This document shows, piece by piece, positions 1-5,943 of a stretch of DNA of 7,470 nt (its first letter is position 1; each line of letters starts with the position of its first letter). The position numbers and the translations under genes were made by a program. Source of the DNA: Cyclobacteriaceae bacterium (GTDB lineage: Bacteria > Bacteroidota > Bacteroidia > Cytophagales > Cyclobacteriaceae); contig JAUUZS010000198.1 in NCBI GenBank assembly GCA_030589835.1, forward strand, positions 1 through 7,470, read 5' to 3'. Below the pieces are notes generated by a model, which was not told the origin of the DNA, made no database searches, and saw only the letters and a program-made list of their open reading frames with translations.

Positions 1-10
1 AGACTCTGAC

Positions 11-44
11 TTTATAGACGGATTCTAATTAGTCTGTCTATAAA
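11..44. repeat. Strong hairpin forming the left end of the palindromic element
   Basis: TTTATAGAC at 11-19 is the exact reverse complement of GTCTATAAA at 36-44. Pairing continues inward to give a 14-bp RNA stem (two G-U pairs) closed by a 6-nt loop, CTAATT. No T-run follows on either strand, so it does not look like an intrinsic terminator. Because this end is itself palindromic, it also resembles the right end (about 189-209) in direct orientation, with about 17 of 21 bases the same. Confidence 0.6.
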
Positions 45-209
45 CCCCAAATAACAAAAGACAAAACACAAATAAATTCCAATATTTAAAATTTCAATCC
101 TATAAACGTTTGATTATTAATTGATTGGTTTTTGGAGTTTGTTTGTTATTTGAAAATTGTGATTTGTGATTTTGTGAAATAGTGACATTATGGACAGACT
201 CAAATTAGA
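11..209. repeat. Imperfect long palindromic element (MITE-like intergenic repeat, candidate)
   Basis: The outer arms are inverted copies. Positions 24-43 match the reverse complement of 188-209 at all but one position once a 2-nt gap is allowed. Inside them, a CAAAyAAAyTCCAA motif at 69-82 recurs inverted near 132-145, and CAAATAACAAA-type runs flank it on both sides. The whole block is very AT-rich and holds no open frame of note. This is seen directly in the sequence. That it is a mobile, MITE-like or otherwise multicopy element is inference, because only one copy is visible and no clear target-site duplication can be picked out. The left boundary is uncertain, since related bases may continue beyond the window edge. 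Confidence 0.5.
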
Positions 210-359
210 CATTGGCTGACACACCAAGTCTCGCTCTTTGGCACGTTTCTTCATGGCAAAAAGATGACCTGGCCCCTACCGGCGCTATTGCTTTATTGAA
301 TCAGATCAAGCCTTGCCAGGAAAGAAAATATTGGGTTATTTTCATAGTTTAGATTCAAA
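210..359. other. Gene-free stretch with a short higher-GC block; possible decayed coding or repeat remnant
   Basis: Bases 211-320 are about 50% GC, while the palindrome just to the left is roughly a quarter GC. The plus-strand frame through 218-220 is open from 209 for about 45 codons and reads LAPTGAIALLNQIKP in its middle. It has no ATG or other good start and ends in a different reading context at about 350, so I do not call it a gene. It also lies just downstream of the stop of the minus-strand RraA-family gene, where I see no clear terminator hairpin. I recognise no family. Confidence 0.3.
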
Positions 360-1103
360 TCACCATTCTCTTTTCTTATCAAATTTTTCTGATAGTGCTT
401 TTTTAAAATCCGAGGTGGCAAGGTTAAGCTCGTCAAGAATCGCATTCCTGGATTTACCAGTGGCATTCCTGGCAGTAGCGATCAGGGTATTGCATTCATT
501 GGTATCCATAAAGCGGGAGGCATCCAGCAAGCCTTGTTCATCTTCAGGTGGTATCGCGAGAAATCCATGTTTATCGGCATGAATGAGCTGTCCGGGTTTA
601 ATAGGGGTGCCAAATACTTCGACATCGCAATTCCATTTCACTGGAGTGCTATAGGCATGACCAACAGACAATCTTCTGGCAAGGGCTTTAAAGCCTGCAT
701 TATTCATTTCATCCACATCCCGGATGCTTCCATCGGTAATGGTTCCCACACATCCGAGGGCTTTATGGATATTGGCATTCACCTCACCCCAGAAAGAACC
801 AAATACTTGCGGTTTATCCAGATCCTGGACGACAACGATTTTTGGCCCTGCTACAGAAGCCATATATTCACGGTATTCGCTCAATGCATTTATATTGTTT
901 TTTGGGTGCTTAGCATTTCCCGGCTCGATCAAAACAGTAACGGCATAGCCTACCATTGTCCCGATTTGAGGCATGAAATCCCTGGTTTCCTCAATATTGA
1001 AGCCTTCCCGTCCACGATCCCTTTTGGTAATTTGCTCCCATCCGTTGTATATCGTTGGCGTATTCCAGCGTTTTAATTCTAATAATTCTGCATGTGATAT
1101 CAT
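360..1103 (-). CDS. RraA / HMG-aldolase-fold family protein
   Basis: This 247-residue protein belongs to the RraA-like superfamily (RraA, 4-hydroxy-4-methyl-2-oxoglutarate aldolase, dimethylmenaquinone methyltransferase-like). The family signature is visible: a GSFWGE loop at residues 102-107, then DGSIRD at 124-129, matching the D-G-x-x-R-D core. In the aldolases, that Arg binds substrate and the following Asp helps hold the divalent metal. PGQLIHAD at 170-177 and FLAIP at 181-185 match the typical C-terminal 'PGDlvvaDxxGvvvvP' block. It is longer than the regulator RraA (about 160 residues), with N- and C-terminal additions, so it more likely resembles the enzymatic members acting on a 2-keto acid than the RNase E inhibitor. 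The substrate cannot be told from sequence. The ATG at 1103 is used because it opens the frame and lies about 25 bp below a good promoter box. The gene is transcribed away from carB and appears to be monocistronic. No Shine-Dalgarno sequence is seen. Confidence 0.85.
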   Translation of the reverse strand: MISHAELLELKRWNTPTIYNGWEQITKRDRGREGFNIEETRDFMPQIGTMVGYAVTVLIEPGNAKHPKNNINALSEYREYMASVAGPKIVVVQDLDKPQVFGSFWGEVNANIHKALGCVGTITDGSIRDVDEMNNAGFKALARRLSVGHAYSTPVKWNCDVEVFGTPIKPGQLIHADKHGFLAIPPEDEQGLLDASRFMDTNECNTLIATARNATGKSRNAILDELNLATSDFKKALSEKFDKKREW

Positions 1104-1127
1104 ATATTTAGGTGATTGTTGTTAAGA

Positions 1128-1135
1128 CAAATATA
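1128..1135 (-). promoter_or_regulatory. Bacteroidota-type -7 promoter box for the RraA-family gene
   Basis: Read on the minus strand this is TATATTTG, a perfect match to the Bacteroidota -7 consensus TAnnTTTG. It ends 24 bp before the ATG, which implies a short leader. No TTTG-like -33 element stands at the expected spacing, so only half of the promoter is supported. Confidence 0.55.
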
Positions 1136-1295
1136 CAGAATAAGTCTTTATCCTGCCCGTCGAAGCTCGTTGGGAGATGGAAGAAGGAATGTTACCACAA
1201 TCCACCTCCAGTGCCCAATGCGCCGCGCCAGGAACCCAGAAAATACATTCCCTTTTTAATCCCCCATTTCTAATCACTAATAATTCTTAATTCTA
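1136..1295. other. Divergent intergenic region with a GC-richer block of unknown nature
   Basis: This is the spacer between the two divergent promoters. Bases about 1150-1240 are more GC-rich than their surroundings and contain small inverted repeats, such as CCCG and TGGG around a CGA/TCG core at about 1156-1174. On the minus strand there is a 19-codon mini-ORF beginning MYFLGSWRGALG. It has no recognised homology and I do not call it a gene. The block may be a remnant of an intergenic repeat or of a lost gene. Confidence 0.3.
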
Positions 1296-1326
1296 TTTCA
1301 TTCTTGTCTATTTTCCGATAACTTTG
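1296..1326 (+). promoter_or_regulatory. Promoter of carB (Bacteroidota type)
   Basis: TAACTTTG at 1319-1326 matches the TAnnTTTG -7 box perfectly. TTTC at 1296-1299, exactly 19 bp upstream, fits the TTTG -33 element at three of four bases. The predicted start of transcription leaves a leader of about 45 nt before the ATG at 1377. A weaker TATACTTT-like box at about 1358 is an alternative. Confidence 0.6.
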
Positions 1327-1376
1327 CCCGAATTTTGAGTAGATACTTATTAACACATATACTTTTCCAATAAACT

Positions 1377-4190
1377 ATGCCCAGAGATCATAGCATAAAA
1401 TCAATTTTAATTATAGGTAGTGGCCCAATTATCATAGGTCAGGCATGTGAATTTGATTATTCAGGTTCACAGGCATCCAGATCTTTGCGTGATGAAGGAA
1501 TTGAAGTGACACTGATCAATTCCAATCCTGCAACCATTATGACTGACAATGTAACGGCAGATAACATCTATCTGAAACCGCTAACAAAAAAATCGATTGT
1601 TGAAATACTGAAAAAGCATGATATTGATGCAGTATTGCCAACAATGGGAGGTCAGACCGCATTGAACCTGGCGATTGATTGCGAGAATGCAGGGGTCTGG
1701 AAAAAGTTCGGTGTTAAGATTATTGGTGTTGACATCAAGGCGATAGAAACCACTGAAGACCGGGAGAAATTCAGGTTGAAGATGCAAGAAATTGGCGTTG
1801 GTGTTTGCAAAGGAAAAACAGCAAGCTCTTTTCTACAAGGAAAAGAAATCGCGCAAGATATAGGATTCCCGTTGGTGATTCGGCCATCCTTTACCCTCGG
1901 TGGATCAGGAGGAGGATTTGTACATACTGCCGAAGAATTTGAAAAAGCTCTTGACATTGGGCTTCACACTTCACCGATTCATGAAGTATTGATAGAACAA
2001 AGTATTCTGGGCTGGAAAGAATATGAACTTGAATTACTCAGGGATAATAATGGAAATGTGATCATTATATGTTCCATAGAAAATTTCGACCCAATGGGCA
2101 TTCATACCGGAGATTCTATCACAGTGGCTCCGGCCATGACTCTGGCAGATACCACCTACCAGCATATGCGTGATCTGGCGATCAGGATGATGAACAGCAT
2201 CGGTAAGTTTGCCGGAGGCTGTAATGTTCAATTTGCAGTGAATCCGGAAGATGAATCCATAATTGGCATTGAAATTAACCCCAGGGTATCCCGATCATCA
2301 GCGTTGGCTTCAAAAGCTACCGGATACCCTATTGCGAAAATTGCAGCCAAATTGTCGATAGGATATAATTTGGATGAGCTCAAAAATCAGATTACACAAA
2401 CCACGCCGGCCTATTTCGAGCCTGCACTGGATTATGTGATTGTGAAAATACCACGATGGAATTTTGATAAATTTAAAGGATCTGACAGAAGACTTGGCTT
2501 ATCGATGAAGTCTGTTGGTGAAGTGATGGGAATTGGCCGCAATTTCCAGGAGGCTTTACAGAAGGCATGTCAATCCTTAGAAATAAAACGAAACGGTCTT
2601 GGAGCAGATGCTAAAGAACTTAGAAACCACGAGCAGATACTGCACAGTTTAGCAAATCCAAGCTGGAACAGACTATTTCATGTGTATGATGCCTTCAAGC
2701 TGGGAATTCCTTTCAAAACCATACAAAATGTCACAAAAATCGACAAATGGTTTTTAAACCAGATCGAAGAGATGATCCACCTGGAAAAGGAAATTGAGAA
2801 ATTTAAGTTGGATACCATTCCTCAGGAACTCATGAGAGAGGCCAAGGAAAAAGGATATGCGGACAGGCAAATTGCCCATCTGATCGGCTGTCTGGAAAGC
2901 CAGGTACATAAGAAGCGTACTGAAATGGGGATCACCAGAGTATACAAACTTGTAGATACTTGTGCTGCGGAATTCGAAGCCCAAACCCCATATTTTTATT
3001 CTACCTTCGCCGAGGAAAATGAGTCGATACCTTCAGATAAAAAGAAAATTGTTATTCTTGGTAGTGGGCCAAACAGGATCGGCCAGGGCATAGAATTTGA
3101 CTACTGCTGTGTGCACGGTGTACTGGCTGCCAAAGAGTGCGGTTATGAGACGATCATGATCAACTGTAACCCTGAAACCGTTTCTACGGATCCCGATATT
3201 TCGGATAAACTATATTTTGAGCCCGTTTTCTGGGAGCATATTTATGATATTATCCTTCATGAAAATCCGGTGGGTGTTATCGTCCAGCTTGGAGGCCAAA
3301 CCGCATTAAAGCTTGCCGAAAAGCTGGAACGATACGGAATAAAGATTATAGGTACGGATTTCAAATCCCTTGACCTTGCAGAGGATCGCGGACATTTCAG
3401 CCAATTGCTGAAAGATAACAACATCCCCTACCCTGAGTTTGGAACCATCGAAAATGCAGATCACGCATTGGAGTTATCCAAGCAAATTGGTTTTCCATTG
3501 CTCGTAAGGCCTTCATATGTACTTGGCGGACAGGGTATGAAGATTGTGATCAATGAGAAAGAATTGGAATCTCATGTGGTCGATATATTAAAAGATATCC
3601 CGGGGAATCTCGTACTTTTAGATCGCTTCCTCGAAGGGGCCATTGAAGCCGAAGCAGATGCCATTTGCGATGGTGAGGATATATATATTATTGGCATTAT
3701 GCAACATATTGAGCCAGCGGGCATTCATTCCGGAGACTCATACGCTGTACTTCCTCCATACAATTTAGGCGATTTTGTGATTCAACAAATAGAGGCATAC
3801 ACCAAAAAGATCGCCCTTGCACTAAAAACGGTTGGGTTAATCAACATCCAGTTTGCCATCAAATACGACAAGGTGTATATTATTGAGGCCAACCCGAGAG
3901 CATCCCGCACGGTACCTTTCATTAGTAAAGCCTACAACGAGCCTTATGTGAATTATGCTACCAAGGTAATGTTGGGAGAGAAAAAGGTGAAGGATTTTGA
4001 TTTCAAACCCACAAAAAAGGGTTACGCGATCAAGGAACCTGTTTTCTCCTTCAATAAATTTCCGAATGTAAATAAGGAACTAGGGCCGGAAATGAAATCT
4101 ACCGGAGAGTCAATCTATTTTATAGATGATTTGCTGGATGATTATTTTATGGATATTTATGCTGAAAGAAATCTGTACTTAAGTCGTTAA
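1377..4190 (+). CDS. carB: Carbamoyl-phosphate synthase large subunit, short form without the MGS domain
   Basis: CarB makes carbamoyl phosphate from ammonia (delivered by glutaminase subunit CarA), bicarbonate and two ATP, feeding pyrimidine and arginine synthesis in the cytoplasm. Both halves of the internal duplication are present. The first is a pre-ATP-grasp fold (IIGSGPIIIGQACEFDYSG, 12-30) with its ATP-grasp domain: RPSFTLGGSGGG at 169-180, ENFDPMGIHTGDS at 235-247, EINPRVSRSSALASKATG at 299-316. The second starts at ILGSGPNRIGQGIEFDY (560-576), with RPSYVLGGQG at 711-720, EPAGIHSGDS at 779-788 and EANPRASRT at 837-845. The protein ends about 35 residues after GPEMKSTGE (903-911), where the E. 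coli enzyme (about 1073 residues) continues into the MGS-like domain that binds UMP, IMP and ornithine. From memory, flavobacterial CarB is similarly short, so this is probably a lineage form and not a broken gene. carA is not adjacent. The DUF4834 gene follows after 6 bp. The ATG is the first in frame and directly precedes the conserved start. Confidence 0.97.
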   Translation: MPRDHSIKSILIIGSGPIIIGQACEFDYSGSQASRSLRDEGIEVTLINSNPATIMTDNVTADNIYLKPLTKKSIVEILKKHDIDAVLPTMGGQTALNLAIDCENAGVWKKFGVKIIGVDIKAIETTEDREKFRLKMQEIGVGVCKGKTASSFLQGKEIAQDIGFPLVIRPSFTLGGSGGGFVHTAEEFEKALDIGLHTSPIHEVLIEQSILGWKEYELELLRDNNGNVIIICSIENFDPMGIHTGDSITVAPAMTLADTTYQHMRDLAIRMMNSIGKFAGGCNVQFAVNPEDESIIGIEINPRVSRSSALASKATGYPIAKIAAKLSIGYNLDELKNQITQTTPAYFEPALDYVIVKIPRWNFDKFKGSDRRLGLSMKSVGEVMGIGRNFQEALQKACQSLEIKRNGLGADAKELRNHEQILHSLANPSWNRLFHVYDAFKLGIPFKTIQNVTKIDKWFLNQIEEMIHLEKEIEKFKLDTIPQELMREAKEKGYADRQIAHLIGCLESQVHKKRTEMGITRVYKLVDTCAAEFEAQTPYFYSTFAEENESIPSDKKKIVILGSGPNRIGQGIEFDYCCVHGVLAAKECGYETIMINCNPETVSTDPDISDKLYFEPVFWEHIYDIILHENPVGVIVQLGGQTALKLAEKLERYGIKIIGTDFKSLDLAEDRGHFSQLLKDNNIPYPEFGTIENADHALELSKQIGFPLLVRPSYVLGGQGMKIVINEKELESHVVDILKDIPGNLVLLDRFLEGAIEAEADAICDGEDIYIIGIMQHIEPAGIHSGDSYAVLPPYNLGDFVIQQIEAYTKKIALALKTVGLINIQFAIKYDKVYIIEANPRASRTVPFISKAYNEPYVNYATKVMLGEKKVKDFDFKPTKKGYAIKEPVFSFNKFPNVNKELGPEMKSTGESIYFIDDLLDDYFMDIYAERNLYLSR

Positions 4191-4196
4191 TGTTTT

Positions 4197-4436
4197 ATGG
4201 GAGCATTATTAAAATTTGTATTATTTGGGTTGGTAATCTATTACGTGATCAAAACAATCGGAAGTTTTGTGTTTAGAATGCTTGGAGGACAGCCCCAACA
4301 GCCGCCACCCCGGCAATCGACGCAGCGTCGAAAATCCGGTGAAATAAATATTGAATACACGCCAAAAAGCAAAACACAGAAAAGCAATTCTGGATCAAAA
4401 GACGGAGACTACATCGACTACGAGGACGTGAAGTAA
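4197..4436 (+). CDS. Small membrane-anchored DUF4834-like protein
   Basis: This 79-residue protein has one hydrophobic segment at about residues 3-24 (LLKFVLFGLVIYYVIKTIGS), a Pro/Gln/Arg-rich linker (about 32-46), a short GEINIEY stretch (48-54) and an acidic end, DYIDYEDVK. This layout matches what I know of DUF4834: a short N-terminal membrane helix, a polar linker, a 'G-x-V/I-x-I' strand and a final '(E/D)YVDYEE'-like tail. The function of the family is unknown. The gene starts 6 bp after the carB stop and shares its terminator, so the two are almost certainly co-transcribed. The ATG at 4190, which overlaps the carB stop, is in the wrong frame. There is no Shine-Dalgarno sequence, so translation may depend on coupling to carB. 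The protein is predicted to sit in the inner membrane with the polar tail most likely in the cytoplasm. Confidence 0.8.
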   Translation: MGALLKFVLFGLVIYYVIKTIGSFVFRMLGGQPQQPPPRQSTQRRKSGEINIEYTPKSKTQKSNSGSKDGDYIDYEDVK

Positions 4437-4479
4437 GGTTTTCTCCCTTGCCTTTTTGCATTTTATAAAATATAATATT

Positions 4480-4522
4480 AAAAAAACTGATTCATGACAG
4501 AGGTTTGGATCAGTTTTTTTTT
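4480..4522 (+). terminator. Intrinsic terminator of the carB-DUF4834 unit
   Basis: CTGATTC at 4487-4493 pairs with GGATCAG at 4507-4513 (one T-G wobble). The flanking seven A's (4480-4486) pair with the T-run at 4514-4520, giving a stem of about 14 bp with a 13-nt loop. Nine T's follow directly, and another nine come after GC at 4523-4524. The A-run on the left could also support termination on the minus strand. Confidence 0.9.
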
Positions 4523-4533
4523 GCTTTTTTTTT

Positions 4534-4745
4534 ACAATCTGTATTATCTCCTACTTGAGGTTGCATCCATTCCTACCCATTTTTTAAGATTTGATTTTAT
4601 AGAGCTAAAAATCAACCTTTGCCAAGGCAGCTGACACACTCATATTTTCATACATAGCGAAAAGGACTTACCCGCAAATGCAAGTGGGGAATTGAATGTG
4701 AGCCTTCTTTTTTCTTTTAAATTATCAGTAACCAAAAAATATAAA
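4534..4745. other. Intergenic spacer before accD with a nested hairpin (4639-4702)
   Basis: No open frame of note is present. CTCATATT at 4639-4646 pairs with AATGTGAG at 4695-4702 (one wobble). Nested inside, CCCGC at 4671-4675 pairs with GTGGG at 4684-4688 around an 8-nt loop. The structure lies after the upstream terminator and before the accD promoter, so neither neighbour's main transcript would be expected to include it. It could be a degenerate repeat, a protein-binding site or a small RNA. None of these is supported beyond the base pairing. Confidence 0.3.
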
Positions 4746-4753
4746 TATATTTG
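4746..4753 (+). promoter_or_regulatory. Bacteroidota-type -7 promoter box for accD
   Basis: TATATTTG matches TAnnTTTG perfectly and ends 25 bp before the accD ATG, giving a leader of about 20 nt. No convincing -33 TTTG is found at 19 bp upstream. Confidence 0.6.
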
Positions 4754-4778
4754 TCATTACTGAACTAATAAAACTTTC

Positions 4779-5618
4779 ATGGCCTGGTTTCAAAGAAAAG
4801 ATAAAGGAATACATACACCCACCACCGAAAAAAAAGATGTTCCGGATGGCTTGTGGTATAAGACCCCAAAGGGCAAAATCATACATATTCGCGAATTAAA
4901 AAACAATGCCTATGTATGCCCGGATGATGATTATCATGTCAGAATTGGCTCAAAAGAATATTTTGACATCTTATTTGATAAAAATAAATTTACTGAGCTT
5001 GACAAAAACATGAGTTCAGCTGATCCTTTGAGTTTTGTTGACAGCAAACCATATCCAGGGAGAATAATTGCTTCTCAAAAAAAGACGGGGCTGAAAGATG
5101 CCGTACGTACTGCCTATGGCAAGATGGATGGTATAGATGTGACGATTGGCTGCATGGATTTTACGTTTATCGGCGGATCAATGGGATCTGTAGTGGGAGA
5201 GAAAATCGCCAGGGCAATCGACCATAGCCTGGAAAAGAAAAAACCATTCATCATGATCTCAAAATCGGGAGGTGCCAGAATGATGGAGGCCGGCTATTCA
5301 TTGATGCAAATGGCAAAAACGTCTGCCAAACTTGCGCTACTTTCACAGGCAAATATCCCATTCCTTTCCATACTCACTGATCCAACAACGGGAGGTGTAA
5401 CGGCTTCATATGCTATGCTTGGTGATTTCAATATTGCTGAACCGGAGGCGTTAATTGGTTTTGCAGGGCCCAGAGTTATCCGTGAAACGATTGGAAAAGA
5501 TCTTCCAAAAGGGTTTCAGAGCTCCGAATTTTTATTGGAACATGGATTTGTAGATTTTATCGTCGACCGGAGGCAACTAAAGTCAAAAATGGCCACCTTG
5601 CTAAAAATGCTCCAATAA
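4779..5618 (+). CDS. accD: Acetyl-CoA carboxylase carboxyltransferase subunit beta
   Basis: AccD pairs with AccA to form the carboxyltransferase that moves the carboxyl group from carboxybiotin on AccB to acetyl-CoA, making malonyl-CoA for fatty-acid synthesis in the cytoplasm. The 279-residue protein opens with the typical [11 protein letters not shown]...[13 protein letters not shown]. Its crotonase-fold core shows [19 protein letters not shown] (125-143), [20 protein letters not shown] (161-180), [16 protein letters not shown] (201-216) and [17 protein letters not shown] (227-243), followed by the closing [13 protein letters not shown]. The N-terminal zinc ribbon is degenerate: where zinc-binding AccDs have CPxC and CPxCGYH, this one has TPKGK (29-33) and VCPDDDYH (46-53), leaving one cysteine (C47). 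From memory, flavobacterial AccD also lacks these cysteines. The gene is monocistronic, with its own promoter. accA is not in the window. The chosen ATG gives the family-typical N-terminus. Confidence 0.96.
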   Translation: MAWFQRKDKGIHTPTTEKKDVPDGLWYKTPKGKIIHIRELKNNAYVCPDDDYHVRIGSKEYFDILFDKNKFTELDKNMSSADPLSFVDSKPYPGRIIASQKKTGLKDAVRTAYGKMDGIDVTIGCMDFTFIGGSMGSVVGEKIARAIDHSLEKKKPFIMISKSGGARMMEAGYSLMQMAKTSAKLALLSQANIPFLSILTDPTTGGVTASYAMLGDFNIAEPEALIGFAGPRVIRETIGKDLPKGFQSSEFLLEHGFVDFIVDRRQLKSKMATLLKMLQ

Positions 5619-5627
5619 AATCTTATG

Positions 5628-5661
5628 ACGGAAAAGAAATATGGATAAACCCCTTTTCCGT
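5628..5661 (+). terminator. Stem-loop after accD, possible terminator without a T-run
   Basis: ACGGAAAAG at 5628-5636 is the perfect reverse complement of CTTTTCCGT at 5653-5661 (9-bp stem, 16-nt loop). It begins 10 bp after the accD stop. No T-run follows, so it may be only a 3'-end-protecting or weak, factor-aided terminator. Confidence 0.45.
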
Positions 5662-5674
5662 AATCCTGGCGAAT

Positions 5675-5700
5675 GCCTCATGCAAGCGGGGCACCTTGCA
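5675..5700. repeat. GC-rich alternative hairpins carrying an ATGCAAGCGGGG motif
   Basis: GCCTC (5675-5679) can pair with GGGGC (5688-5692, one wobble). Alternatively TGCAAG (5681-5686) can pair perfectly with CTTGCA (5695-5700). The two foldings are mutually exclusive. The 12-mer at 5680-5691 recurs at 4678-4689 with one change (ATGCAAGyGGGG), in the same orientation and also next to a hairpin. The significance is unknown. Confidence 0.3.
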
Positions 5701-5872
5701 ACATTAATATTTATAGATGATATTTTTTATTTCTTTAAATGAAGTGGCTCCTAAAAGACGAGTGATTAAAAAATAAAAAAACAATTTTACAGACTTTTTA
5801 TTGTGATGTGTTTACGCTCAGCCAATAAATAACAAATTGGCAGATCAAATAATTAAAATTTATTTGTTAGCA
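5701..5872. other. AT-rich spacer upstream of nqrF with inverted repeats
   Basis: The accD-nqrF gap (5619-5943) holds no plausible gene; only mini-ORFs of fewer than ten codons were seen. AATAAAAA (5772-5779) is an inverted match to TTTTTATT (5795-5802). GCCAAT (5821-5826) is an exact inverted match to ATTGGC (5836-5841) with a 9-nt spacer. The latter lies about 32 bp upstream of the nqrF -33 element and could be a regulator-binding site, but no known operator is recognised. Confidence 0.35.
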
Positions 5873-5903
5873 TTTAAAAAACAGTATAATAGTAATATAT
5901 TTG
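5873..5903 (+). promoter_or_regulatory. Promoter of nqrF (Bacteroidota type)
   Basis: TATATTTG at 5896-5903 is a perfect TAnnTTTG -7 box. TTTA at 5873-5876, exactly 19 bp upstream, matches the TTTG -33 element at three of four bases. The predicted leader to the ATG at 5944 is about 35 nt. Confidence 0.65.
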
Positions 5904-5943
5904 CATTTTAATTGTAGAGACGTTCAAACGAAATTTTTAGTAG

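Noticed and set aside
11..44. Left-edge hairpin as an intrinsic terminator for a gene upstream of the window
   Set aside because: The stem is strong but no T-run follows it on either strand, and the same sequence recurs as the right end of the palindromic element.
534..1076. 180-codon plus-strand open frame opposite the RraA-family gene
   Set aside because: It overlaps a well-supported minus-strand gene with clear family motifs and its translation shows no recognisable domain, so it is an antisense shadow.
1652..1957. 101-codon minus-strand open frame inside carB
   Set aside because: It is antisense to the conserved first ATP-grasp domain of CarB and has a low-complexity Pro/Ser composition with no motif.
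4190..4192. ATG overlapping the carB stop (TAATG) as a start for the downstream gene
   Set aside because: It is in a different frame from the DUF4834-like protein. The ATG at 4197 gives the membrane helix and the conserved tail.
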